A stretch of 12,194 nucleotides of DNA. Source: JBEKYD01 sp049509915. Its GTDB lineage: Bacteria; Acidobacteriota; Terriglobia; Bryobacterales; Bryobacteraceae. Where the stretch lies: positions 1 through 12,194 of the forward strand of contig JBEKZL010000227.1 of the NCBI GenBank assembly GCA_049509915.1, in the 5' to 3' direction. The notes under the pieces were generated by a model. The model saw only the letters and a program-made list of their open reading frames with translations. It had not been told where the DNA came from and searched no databases. A program made the translations under genes and the position numbers. This document shows positions 1 to 7,328 of this stretch, one piece after another (within the stretch, counting starts at the first letter, position 1; the number at the start of each line of letters is the position of its first letter).

Positions 1-993
1 CCGAAACGCGCGTAGCGCCACGCCGAACGAACCCGCCACAATCCGAATCGATTTGGCGATTCCGAAGATGCCCGCCGTGGCGATGGCGCCCACCCCCACG
101 AACCGCACGTAGCCGCGGAAGATCCCCGCGGCCGTCATCTTGGCAATGGGGATCGTCGCAGGGTATACCGCGGCGGTGTGCTCGCGGCCGATCATCCACA
201 CCAGCGGCACCAGCACCAGGTTCGATAGCACCCCGCCCGCGCACAGGATCAGCGAGCTGCGCAGCCCCATCACGTACCCCAGCCCCAGAATGAACCCGAT
301 GGCATCGAAACTCACCGCCACCTTGGCGCGCTCCGTCAGCATGCGCATCGCCGGAACAAACTGGAAATCCACATATTCCTTCCACACCTGGAAGGTAGTG
401 ACCAGGAAGTCGTAGACTCCGGCCAGCAGCGTCGCCTGCAGCAGCAGCTTCGCCTGCGAGCCGCCCTTCTCACCGGTCGCCAGCACCTCGGTGATCGCGG
501 TCGCCTCCGGATACGGCAGCTTGCCGTGCATGTCGGCCACAAAGTAGCGCCTGAGCGGAATCAGGAATAGCACGCCCAGGCAACCGCCGGCTACGCAGAT
601 CAGGATGGTCTCGGCCGGGTGCGGATCGAGCTTCAGAATGTAAAGTGAGGGCAGGGTAAAAATGGCTCCCGCCACCACCGATCCCGCCAGGCCCCCAATG
701 CCGGTCACAATCACGTTTTCGAGCACCGTGGAGCGCCGCGGGTAGAGGCGCGCCAGACCGATCGCCAAAATGGAAATCGGGATCGCCGCGTCCATCACCT
801 GTCCCACCTTCAACCCCGAATACGCCGAGGCGATGGTGAACACCACGCACAGCAGAATGCCCCACCCGATCGAGCGCGGTGTGAGTTCCGCCAGTCTCTC
901 CGACGCCGCGACCGGCGGTTGGTACGTTTCTCCCCCGGCGAGAGGCGTGTACGCATTGTTGGGAAGCCGTTTGGCTGGAGGCGCCGTTGCCAT
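1..993 (-). CDS. OPT-family oligopeptide transporter, N-terminal part (runs off left edge)
   Basis: A minus-strand frame with no stop covers 331 codons from ATG 993-991 to the window edge. The protein is an inner-membrane transporter of the OPT family (the bacterial branch annotated as putative oligopeptide transporters), expected to import small peptides or peptide-like metal chelates with protons. A hydrophilic N-terminus of about 40 residues is followed by repeated hydrophobic segments near residues 42-60, 68-83, 92-117, 128-148, 183-200, 229-250, 252-268 and 296-312. The loop KLPYPEATAITEVLATGE (158-175) matches the conserved family motif. The start is supported by a GAGGAG ribosome site (998-1003) four bases upstream. 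Full members have roughly 550-700 residues, so about half is missing. It is divergent from the cysteine-rich gene at 1113. The substrate cannot be told from sequence. Confidence 0.88.
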   Translation of the reverse strand, partial: MATAPPAKRLPNNAYTPLAGGETYQPPVAASERLAELTPRSIGWGILLCVVFTIASAYSGLKVGQVMDAAIPISILAIGLARLYPRRSTVLENVIVTGIGGLAGSVVAGAIFTLPSLYILKLDPHPAETILICVAGGCLGVLFLIPLRRYFVADMHGKLPYPEATAITEVLATGEKGGSQAKLLLQATLLAGVYDFLVTTFQVWKEYVDFQFVPAMRMLTERAKVAVSFDAIGFILGLGYVMGLRSSLILCAGGVLSNLVLVPLVWMIGREHTAAVYPATIPIAKMTAAGIFRGYVRFVGVGAIATAGIFGIAKSIRIVAGSFGVALRAFR

Positions 994-1057
994 TCTTCTC
1001 CTCGACTGCGACGAACCAGCATATGCTAGCACCCTGGCAGCGAGTAGGCCTCTTGGC

Positions 1058-1092
1058 CTGTCACCGGTAACAGGACGGAATTGGTGTATAAT
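1058..1092 (+). promoter_or_regulatory. Promoter with a palindromic operator candidate ahead of the Cys-rich/TonB receptor genes
   Basis: A perfect TATAAT lies at 1087-1092, 20 bases before the ATG at 1113. The -35 hexamer expected 17 bases upstream (1064-1069) does not resemble TTGACA. That position is instead the centre of a near-palindrome, CTGTCACCGGTAACAG (1058-1073), which equals its own reverse complement at 14 of 16 positions. A second small inverted repeat (AGGCC-4-GGCCT, 1046-1059) overlaps its left edge, and AGCATATGCT (1018-1027) lies closer to the OPT gene. A poor -35 box occupied by a palindrome fits regulation by a dimeric regulator. The -10 call is reasonably firm; the operator is inference. 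Confidence 0.5.
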
Positions 1093-1112
1093 CCTTAAAA
1101 GTACTCGCTCGG

Positions 1113-1481
1113 ATGCGTCGCACGCTGGCATCGATCTTAGTCGCCCTATTCAGCTTTCCGCTGATCGCGCCGCTTCTCGCCGATACGGACTCAACCCTGC
1201 CCGCCTGCTGCCGCCGCAATGGCAAGCACCATTGTTCGATGATGTCGATGGGCAGCCCGTCGCCGGGCCTGGCTGTGAGAACGATCCAGCCAAAGTGCCC
1301 CTGTTACCCGGCCGCCAATACCGTCCCCGCCAAGCCGAACGTAGCCTTACTCTCGATCTCTCCGGCCGTTTTCGCTCTGCTCTTCAGCCGTCCAGCGGGC
1401 CAGGTGCGCACCACCGCCGGGTATCGCATTACGTTAAGCCGCTCGCGCCATGTGCGCGGACCGCCTCCTTCTCTCTCCTAA
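1113..1481 (+). CDS. Small exported Cys/His/Met-rich protein, possible metal binder
   Basis: A 122-residue protein. It begins with a typical export signal (RR, then a hydrophobic stretch, residues 4-23, ending in an Ala-rich site). A compact cluster of potential metal ligands follows: C32-C33, H39-H40-C41, M43-M44-M46, then C62 and C64 in a CPC motif. A second hydrophobic stretch spans 77-92, and the tail is basic. It would act in the periplasm or at the inner membrane. I do not recognise a named family. The ligand pattern suggests copper, zinc or another soft metal, and small Cys/His exported proteins of the DUF2946 type sit beside copper TonB receptors in Proteobacteria; that parallel is inference. 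It precedes the TonB receptor gene on the same strand by 193 bp, so the two may be cotranscribed. The ribosome site is weak. Confidence 0.7.
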   Translation: MRRTLASILVALFSFPLIAPLLADTDSTLPACCRRNGKHHCSMMSMGSPSPGLAVRTIQPKCPCYPAANTVPAKPNVALLSISPAVFALLFSRPAGQVRTTAGYRITLSRSRHVRGPPPSLS

Positions 1482-1499
1482 CTCGCAAGTAACTCCACC

Positions 1500-1622
1500 A
1501 AGGACTCGTGGCGCACCCACTCGTGCGTGCCGTGTCGAGACTCTTCTCGACACCCGGCCCCCGTATGGAGCGCCATGCCGCGAGTCCGAGCCGCGACCGT
1601 AAGGGACGGTTGCCGACGATTG
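1500..1622. repeat. Cluster of small hairpins, probable dispersed REP-like repeat
   Basis: Three inverted repeats are packed in this gap. The first is GCGCAC-6-GTGCGT (1511-1528, one G-T pair). The second is a perfect 9-bp stem, GTGTCGAGA-CTCT-TCTCGACAC (1532-1553). The third is ACCGT-AAGGG-ACGGT (1596-1610). No T-tract follows any of them, so they do not look like intrinsic terminators. The wording around CCGCGACCGTAAGGG resembles an intergenic repeat that I recall as common in acidobacterial genomes, but only one copy lies in this window, so its repeat status cannot be shown here. The element would fold in an mRNA joining the small exported gene to the TonB receptor. Confidence 0.55.
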
Positions 1623-1664
1623 CAGCCCCACCATTGGCAGTTTTGTTTCTGGCGTGTCACTCAT

Positions 1665-1670
1665 AGGAGG
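1665..1670 (+). promoter_or_regulatory. Strong ribosome binding site of the TonB receptor
   Basis: AGGAGG, a full match to the anti-Shine-Dalgarno core, lies four bases before ATG 1675 and fixes the receptor start. It is the strongest ribosome site in the window and contrasts with the weak one of the small gene upstream. Confidence 0.8.
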
Positions 1671-1674
1671 TTGA

Positions 1675-3996
1675 ATGGAGACGTCTTATAAGAGGTTCGT
1701 GGTGTTAGCGGTTTCCCTGATCTTTGCCTCTCCGCTGCACGCCACCATTTTTGGGAGAATTCAGGGTATCGTACACGACCCACAGCACCGGCCTGTCGCC
1801 GGCGCGTCAGTCAGGCTGCGGGCGATCACTTCGGACTGGACTCAAACCGCGCAGGCCGACGACGACGGCGAGTTTTCCTTCCCCACCGTGCCGGTCGGCG
1901 ATTACACAGTCACCGTCACCCAGCCTAAGTTCGAAGCTTCCGAGCAGACTGTCACGGTTGCGTCCGGCTCATCGCCCATTCTTCACTTTCAACTGGCAAT
2001 CGCGGCTTTGAATCAAACCGCTGTCGTCGCCGGCCAGGCCGTTCTGGCCAATGTGGATTCGGTGACTCCCACCACGTTAGTCAATCGCGAGGATATAGCC
2101 CGGACTCCCGGCGCCGACCGCACCAATAGTATGGCGATGATCACCGACTATGTGCCCGGCGCCTATGTAACCCACGACATGCTCCACATGCGCGGCGGCC
2201 ACCAGGTCGATTGGCTGATCGACGGCGTACCCGTACCCAACACCAATATCGCGACCAATCTCGGCCCGCAGATCGACCCCAAGGACATCGATTATTTAGA
2301 AGTGCAGCGCGGCAGCTACGACGCGGAGTACGGCGACCGCACCTACGGAATCTTCAATATCGTGCCCCGCAGCGGTTTCGAGCGTGACAACCAGGCGGAA
2401 CTTGTCGCCTCTTTTGGCAACTGGTTCCAAACCAACGACCAACTCAATTTCGGAGGACACACCGAGCGGTTCGCGTACTACGCGAGTGTGAATGCGAATC
2501 GCAGCGATTACGGTTTGCAGCCTCCGATCGGGCAAGTGGTTCACGACGCAGAGAACGGTTACGGAGGGTTTGCATCCCTGTTATGCAACGCCAATCCCTC
2601 CAACCAGCTTCGGCTGACTACGTCCTTGCGGCGGGATAGTTACCAGATCCCCATCGATCCCGATCCCAACTCGGCCGGGAATCAGGTTTATCCCAGTTAC
2701 GGGCTGCACGATAGCGAGCGCGAGCCCGACGGTTACGTCACTTTCTCCTGGATTCACACCTTCAATCCGAACGCAAGGATGACCGTCTCACCCTTCTATC
2801 ACTATAACCAGGCCAGCTATAATGCCTCGCCAAACGATGTGCCCGTGATAACTGATGTCAGACAGACCGCCCATTATGCAGGTCTGCAAGCAAGCGTGGA
2901 ACTGACCGTCGTGAAGAACAATGAGGTCCAGGCGGGAGTGTACGGATTCGTCCAGCACCAGAGCAACTTCTTTAATAACGTCTTTACCGATTGCGGCGAG
3001 AGCTGTCAGAACTTCGGTTCGTCTTCGGGTGCCGTCACCGGCGGATTGGGGGAAGCATTCGTGAGCGACCGGTATAAGGCGACATCGTGGTTGACGCTGA
3101 TCGCCGGACTTCGTTATTCGCACTTCGACTCCGGCTCGGTGAGCGGGGGAAGCCAGGCAGCGGTCGTGGAGAATGCGACGGACCCGCGCTTGGGCGTTGC
3201 CATCCGGGTGCCGCGCCTGAACTGGGTTTTCCGCGGCTTTTGGGGCGAGTTTTATCAAGCGCCTCCACTGCTGACTGCGACCGGCCCACTAATCGACTTA
3301 GCTAACAGTCAGAGTCTGGCTTTCGGCCCGCTGCGCGGAGAGCGCGACAGAGAATACCAATTCGGAGTGACGATTCCCTATCGCGGCTGGGTGCTCGATA
3401 CGGACACCTTTCAAACCAGCGCGAGGAATTGGCTGGATCACAGCAATATCGGCGAATCGAACCTGTTCTGGCCACTCACTTGGGACCGCGCCTTGATTCA
3501 AGGTTGGGAAACCACACTGCGTTCCCCGCGCCTGTGGCGCCGCGCGCAGGCTCACCTGGCCTACTCGAACCAGATCGCTCAATCGGCGCCGCCTTTCACT
3601 GGCGGGTTGATCTGTCCGACTCCCATCCCCGCGGGATGCGAGCCGCCCCCGGGGCTCGCGCCGGTGGACCACGATCAGAGAAACACCTTGAACTTCGGCG
3701 CCAATGCAAGTCTTCCCTGGAGGGTGTTCGCCGCGACCAACGTATACTACGGCTCCGGATTCACCAACGGGACGCCAAACGCGCAGTATCCCGGCGACTA
3801 TCTGCCGCAACACACCACGTTCGACATTTCGCTGGGAAAGAGCTTCGGCGAAGGCGAGAAATACAAGGTCTCGTTGAACGCGCTCAACGTGGCCAACCGG
3901 CGTGTATTACTCGACAACAGCCTGACCTTTGGAGGATTTCACTTTAACGACCCCCGGCAAATCTACGCCGAAATCCGTTGGAAATTTCACTACTGA
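1675..3996 (+). CDS. TonB-dependent outer-membrane receptor with carboxypeptidase-regulatory-like N-domain
   Basis: 773 residues. It has a signal peptide (about 1-23), then an immunoglobulin-fold carboxypeptidase regulatory-like domain (about 26-110, with GRIQGIVHDPQHRPVAGASV and the DGEFSFPTVPVGDYTV strand pair). The plug domain follows (about 128-235, including MRGGHQVDWLIDGVPVPNTN and LEVQRGSYDAEYGDR), then a 22-strand-type barrel to a C-terminal aromatic residue (RWKFHY), as usual for outer-membrane proteins. The family imports siderophores, metal complexes, vitamins or glycans using TonB energy. Points that may bear on substrate are HDMLHM at 167-172 in the plug, close to the small Cys/His/Met protein encoded upstream, and two cysteine pairs in extracellular-type loops (DCGESC and CPTPIPAGC). 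The regulatory-like N-domain is typical of SusC-like and acidobacterial receptors. Family assignment is firm; substrate is unknown. Confidence 0.93.
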   Translation: METSYKRFVVLAVSLIFASPLHATIFGRIQGIVHDPQHRPVAGASVRLRAITSDWTQTAQADDDGEFSFPTVPVGDYTVTVTQPKFEASEQTVTVASGSSPILHFQLAIAALNQTAVVAGQAVLANVDSVTPTTLVNREDIARTPGADRTNSMAMITDYVPGAYVTHDMLHMRGGHQVDWLIDGVPVPNTNIATNLGPQIDPKDIDYLEVQRGSYDAEYGDRTYGIFNIVPRSGFERDNQAELVASFGNWFQTNDQLNFGGHTERFAYYASVNANRSDYGLQPPIGQVVHDAENGYGGFASLLCNANPSNQLRLTTSLRRDSYQIPIDPDPNSAGNQVYPSYGLHDSEREPDGYVTFSWIHTFNPNARMTVSPFYHYNQASYNASPNDVPVITDVRQTAHYAGLQASVELTVVKNNEVQAGVYGFVQHQSNFFNNVFTDCGESCQNFGSSSGAVTGGLGEAFVSDRYKATSWLTLIAGLRYSHFDSGSVSGGSQAAVVENATDPRLGVAIRVPRLNWVFRGFWGEFYQAPPLLTATGPLIDLANSQSLAFGPLRGERDREYQFGVTIPYRGWVLDTDTFQTSARNWLDHSNIGESNLFWPLTWDRALIQGWETTLRSPRLWRRAQAHLAYSNQIAQSAPPFTGGLICPTPIPAGCEPPPGLAPVDHDQRNTLNFGANASLPWRVFAATNVYYGSGFTNGTPNAQYPGDYLPQHTTFDISLGKSFGEGEKYKVSLNALNVANRRVLLDNSLTFGGFHFNDPRQIYAEIRWKFHY

Positions 3997-4415
3997 GCGG
4001 AGGCGGCTGGCGGGACGCGGAAATTGTGGATGGCAACGCCGGAGGTCACCGCCGCCACCACGAAGTTGAGCAGCGCGACTTTTCTTAGGGCCTTGGGCCG
4101 CTGGTGAACCAGCCGGAATTCGACCAGTTCCAACACGCCTTCGATGGCGAGTTTGCGCGCGGCGCTGGAGGCGGTAAAAGTCCCTTGGCCGGAGCTGAGC
4201 AACGGGTTCAGCTCGGACTTGCGCAGGCTGCTGGCAACGTCCGCCGCGTTGGCCGCGTTCCAGGCGGCGAGCGATGCCATGAACCACTTTTTTCCGCTAT
4301 CCCTGGTGTGGGGCACCGCGCGGGTGTCCGCTATGAAGTTCGCGGCGTCCGCGGCCACTAGATTTGCGCTTGCCGCCAGAAGCAAGGTGCACGCCAACCA
4401 CCAACCGCTTCTCAT
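3990..4415 (-). CDS. Small exported protein of unknown function
   Basis: 141 residues. The N-terminus is a signal peptide or anchor (MRSGWWLACTLLLAASANLVAA, 1-22). An alanine-rich amphipathic segment (48-63, ASLAAWNAANAADVAS) and the conserved-looking KSELNPLL stretch (67-73) follow. A hydrophobic C-terminal segment (about 113-130, VALLNFVVAAVTSGVAI) probably spans the membrane. I cannot name a family; the pattern fits a small envelope protein. The start at 4415 has GGAGG about 10 bases upstream. The last codons overlap the end of the TonB receptor gene by 7 bp (3990-3996), convergently. Coding is supported by sensible hydrophobic/hydrophilic organisation, whereas the opposite-strand frames here give arginine/glycine-rich nonsense. 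Confidence 0.7.
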   Translation of the reverse strand: MRSGWWLACTLLLAASANLVAADAANFIADTRAVPHTRDSGKKWFMASLAAWNAANAADVASSLRKSELNPLLSSGQGTFTASSAARKLAIEGVLELVEFRLVHQRPKALRKVALLNFVVAAVTSGVAIHNFRVPPAASAQ

Positions 4416-4584
4416 CCGCTATCGGCCTCCGAACTACTCTTCGGCGCGAAAAGCGTTTGTAAGAGCCGGAGGTTGCAGCGGCTATCCTTTGTCGAGGAAC
4501 CGCTTCCCGAGAAGCGCCCCGCTCATTTCCAGAAGGGCTATCTATCCGGCTTCCAGTGCGTCTCCAGCGCGGCAGTCGGTCCTT

Positions 4585-4615
4585 GGCGGCGCGGACGACA
4601 GGCGGCGCGGACGAC
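4585..4615 (+). repeat. Tandem 15-bp direct repeat upstream of the cupin gene
   Basis: GGCGGCGCGGACGAC occurs twice (4585-4599 and 4601-4615) with one base between the copies. It lies 22 bases upstream of the cupin extended -10 box, so it covers the -35 region and just upstream. It may be a pair of regulator sites or a simple slippage duplication; the sequence alone cannot decide. Confidence 0.6.
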
Positions 4616-4636
4616 CCTGCCACCCGATACGCCAAA

Positions 4637-4645
4637 TGCTAGAAT
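4637..4645 (+). promoter_or_regulatory. Extended -10 promoter of the cupin gene; leaderless start likely
   Basis: TGCTAGAAT (4637-4645) fits the extended -10 pattern TGnTAnAAT. It ends six bases before ATG 4652, so transcription would begin at or next to the start codon. No ribosome site is present before the ATG, which agrees with a leaderless message. Confidence 0.5.
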
Positions 4646-4651
4646 ACCGCC

Positions 4652-5002
4652 ATGAAGACCTACACGTGGGACGAGATTGCCGAAGAGCAGTTGAATCCTC
4701 TCGCCGGGCGCAAGGCCCTTCACGGCTCGGCCATCACCGTGGCGCACTTTCGTTTTGACAAAGGCAACAAGGTAGCGTCGCACCACCATGGCAACGATCA
4801 GATCACCATTGTCGAAAAAGGCGCGGTGCGCATGACCTGTGGCGAAGAAGTATTCGTGCTTAAGGCGGGCGAGATGGTTCACGTGCCGCCGGATGTCCCG
4901 CACGGCAACGAAGCTCTGGAAGACACCGTCATTATGGAGCTCTTCTCGCCGATTCGGGAAGACTGGATTAAGGGCGACGATTCGTACCTGCGGCAGAAGT
5001 AA
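4652..5002 (+). CDS. Single-domain cupin protein
   Basis: 116 residues forming one small beta-barrel (cupin_2 type). Motif 1 runs G38-x5-H44-x-H46-x3-Q50-x6-G57, with glutamine at the usual glutamate position and a third histidine (H45) between the ligands. Motif 2 runs G73-x5-P79, then H84 and N86 (PPDVPHGN). Three histidine ligands (H44, H46, H84) are therefore present, so a divalent metal site is likely. Relatives include KdgF-like sugar-handling cupins, small dioxygenases and sugar or auxin-binding-like proteins, and the substrate cannot be inferred here. It is a cytoplasmic protein with no signal peptide. It is encoded alone between a divergent small gene and the convergent transketolase gene. 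The start is set by the -10 box six bases upstream and the lack of any in-frame alternative with a ribosome site. Confidence 0.88.
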   Translation: MKTYTWDEIAEEQLNPLAGRKALHGSAITVAHFRFDKGNKVASHHHGNDQITIVEKGAVRMTCGEEVFVLKAGEMVHVPPDVPHGNEALEDTVIMELFSPIREDWIKGDDSYLRQK

Positions 5003-5019
5003 GGCCCGAACGGCCGGGG

Positions 5020-5048
5020 CGGGGCGGGCCGGCGAACGGCCCGCCCCG
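5020..5048. terminator. Strong GC hairpin between convergent cupin and transketolase genes
   Basis: A perfect 11-bp stem (CGGGGCGGGCC at 5020-5030 with GGCCCGCCCCG at 5038-5048) has a 7-base loop. It lies 17 bases after the cupin stop and 15 bases after the transketolase stop. AAAA follows on the plus strand, but there is no good U-tract in either direction. It probably serves as a bidirectional transcription end or mRNA 3'-end stabiliser. Confidence 0.65.
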
Positions 5049-5063
5049 AAAATCGCCAGCAGG

Positions 5064-7322
5064 CTATTTTGTGCCGTCGAGAATCTTCCTGCGGAGTCCC
5101 TCGCTATCGAAGCCCGCGTGGTGGTACACTTCGCCCGGCTTGCCGGAACGGGAGAAGCGGTCCATGCCGAAGACGCGTTCCTGGTAATCCCCCGGCACTA
5201 CAAACGGATACAGGAAGCCCGGCCATCCGTTGTGCAAGGCCACCACGAACTGGCGTTCCTCGTCGGATAAGATCGCGGCAGCTTTGGCCGGATCGGTCTG
5301 TCTCAATTCCTCGTAAAGCTGCGGCGATGTCACCGCCACGATCTTGAGGTCGAACTCGGCTTCAATCTCCGGCAGGATCTGGAGCGCGTTGTACATCACT
5401 TGCCCGCCGCAGACCGCCAGCACCTTTTTCGGCTTTCCGTTTTCCCGGAACGGCTTGAAGACGTAAGCGCCGTTGACGGCCTCGCGGGCCGGGGGCACGC
5501 CGTCACCCCGCTCAAAGACCGGAGTGCCGGGCCGCGCCGCCGAAAACACCACCGGTTCGCCGCGCTGAGCCGCCAGAAACAGCATTTCCACGGCTTCGTT
5601 GGCGTCGAGCGGCTTATACACCTTAATGCCCGGATACGCCGTGTACAGGGACATCCAGAACAGGCCGTGGTGGGTGGGTCCATCTTCGCCCGTTTCCGGA
5701 CCGTCGTGCGCCGCCAGCATGATGAAGAAAGCCTTGGCGCTGGGATTGACGTCGCTGTTGATGAGGGTCATGCGCACGGCATTCGCCATCATGCAGGTGA
5801 AGACGCCGTAGGTGGCAAAGGCCGTCATGGGCCGGAACCCTCCCGGCAGGGTATCCTGCGACATGGCGCAGGACATCATCGCCATGTTCTGCTCGGCGAT
5901 GCCGAACCTCAGGCCGCGCCCCAGCACGTTGTCCGGCTTGATCACTCCGTAGACGTTCTCCGCCTTGCCGGTAAGGATGGACTTCATCAGGTCGCCGGCG
6001 CCGATATAAAAGAACGCGGTCTGTTTCATGGCCCAGCCGAACCAGGCTTCGGTGGCTTTGCGGATCGCCACCGAGTCGCCGCCCTTGAAGACTAGCTCCG
6101 GCGGCAGCTCGGCCGGGCGCTCGATCTTGCGGTAGTCCACGAACGGACGGCCCGCGAGCGTGGTCTTCATGCGCTCGACCAGCGCCTCCTCGGGCTGGAT
6201 GAGCCGCGCGTCGGCCTCCAGGCGCTCCAGCAGATAGGCGTTTTCGGTTTCGCCGAGGGCGTCGATTATGACTTTGATATCGGCGGCCACGTCGCCCTTG
6301 ACGCCGGCAATCGGGAAGCCGAGCTGGCGCACCGCCTCGACGTATTCCGGGTGCGGGAGCAGCGCGCCGTGAGAATCGCTGGTATTCTCGAACTTGCCGT
6401 AGGCGAGGCCTTTGGTGGTATGAGAGATCACCACGGTCGGTTTCTCGTCGCCGAATCCGCCCGCCAGCAGGCGATAGGCGTACGCTAGTTCGCGGACGTT
6501 CTGGCCGTCGACCTCGATGATGTTCCAGTTGTGCGAGAACCAATGGTTCAGATAGGCGGGTGGCAGGGCGTCGGTGATGGGCCCGTCGATGCCGAAGTTG
6601 TTGTAATCGAGCAGCACGACCAGGTTCCGCACGCCGAGAGCCGAGGCCAGGTTGCGCGCTTCGTAGCTCATACCTTCCTCGGTTTCGGCGTCGCCGCCGA
6701 TCACGAACGCCCTGGTCGAGAGGCCGCAGGAGCGGTGCAATACGGCAAACCCCAGCCCGGCCGAGAACCCGTGACCGGACGACCCGGTCGAAGTGTCGGC
6801 CAGCGCATACTCCGATTCGACATGGCCGCTCGGGCCGCCCCAGCGGCGGAAGCGGGCGAGCTGCTCGGGATACACGGTGTAGCTCTGGGCCGCCGGAGAT
6901 AGCGCCACGCCCTTTCGCCGCAGACATTCGTAGATCAGCGACACGACGCCGTGAAACAACGGCGTGGTGTGGCCAGCCGACCAGGCCAGCCGGTCCCTGC
7001 CGGGGTGCTTCGGGTTCAAGGGATCGAACGCCAAAACGCCCGACGCGAGCAGCGTCAGGACCTGCTCGGTTTTGGAGGACGATCCGCCCACGTGACCGGA
7101 GTCGGCTCCGTCCACCATGGCAAAACCAAGCGCGCGCACGATCCGGCTCAGCTTCGAGATCGCGTCCTCGTCGATTTCCCGCAACGGCTCCAGCGGCAAG
7201 CCCCTGAGGTTAAGGTATTCTCCTCCCTCAGCCCGATATTGAAAGCGCTCGGGATCGTCCGACCTGAGCGCCTCGAGTGCGTCCTTCTCCAAGACGTTGT
7301 ATTTAGCGGTTCCAGCAAGCAT
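5064..7322 (-). CDS. Transketolase-family thiamine-diphosphate enzyme, long form
   Basis: 752 residues, against roughly 620-680 for ordinary transketolases. Transketolase moves two-carbon ketol units between sugar phosphates in the pentose phosphate pathway. Visible elements are SGH near 75-77, GH at 117-118, the GSSGHG loop (180-185), the ThDP/metal motif GGDAETEEG...NN (209-217 and 241-242), RFGIAEQNM with the catalytic glutamate E477, and GEDGPTHH (545-552), which is the transketolase hallmark in the pyrimidine-binding domain. The C-terminal domain follows (about 610-752). The ATG at 7322 is chosen because the protein reads sensibly from MLAGTAKYNV and a -10 box ends six bases before it; an in-frame ATG at 7388 would add 22 unconvincing residues. 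The N-terminal ThDP domain also recalls pyruvate dehydrogenase E1, so the exact substrate is less certain than the family. Confidence 0.85.
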   Translation of the reverse strand: MLAGTAKYNVLEKDALEALRSDDPERFQYRAEGGEYLNLRGLPLEPLREIDEDAISKLSRIVRALGFAMVDGADSGHVGGSSSKTEQVLTLLASGVLAFDPLNPKHPGRDRLAWSAGHTTPLFHGVVSLIYECLRRKGVALSPAAQSYTVYPEQLARFRRWGGPSGHVESEYALADTSTGSSGHGFSAGLGFAVLHRSCGLSTRAFVIGGDAETEEGMSYEARNLASALGVRNLVVLLDYNNFGIDGPITDALPPAYLNHWFSHNWNIIEVDGQNVRELAYAYRLLAGGFGDEKPTVVISHTTKGLAYGKFENTSDSHGALLPHPEYVEAVRQLGFPIAGVKGDVAADIKVIIDALGETENAYLLERLEADARLIQPEEALVERMKTTLAGRPFVDYRKIERPAELPPELVFKGGDSVAIRKATEAWFGWAMKQTAFFYIGAGDLMKSILTGKAENVYGVIKPDNVLGRGLRFGIAEQNMAMMSCAMSQDTLPGGFRPMTAFATYGVFTCMMANAVRMTLINSDVNPSAKAFFIMLAAHDGPETGEDGPTHHGLFWMSLYTAYPGIKVYKPLDANEAVEMLFLAAQRGEPVVFSAARPGTPVFERGDGVPPAREAVNGAYVFKPFRENGKPKKVLAVCGGQVMYNALQILPEIEAEFDLKIVAVTSPQLYEELRQTDPAKAAAILSDEERQFVVALHNGWPGFLYPFVVPGDYQERVFGMDRFSRSGKPGEVYHHAGFDSEGLRRKILDGTK

Positions 7323-7328
7323 GACCTC

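Noticed and set aside
770..1492. Long plus-strand open frame (240 codons) across the OPT start and the small exported gene
   Set aside because: It lies antisense to the OPT N-terminus and out of frame with the signal-peptide protein. Its translation has no domain logic, while both overlapped genes have clear features.
1500..1622. Hairpin cluster read as an intrinsic terminator of the small exported gene
   Set aside because: No T-tract follows any stem, and the receptor gene downstream has a strong ribosome site but no clear promoter of its own.
5623..6927. Minus-strand open frame (434 codons) inside the transketolase gene
   Set aside because: It is frame-shifted relative to the transketolase and arginine-rich throughout, with no motifs.
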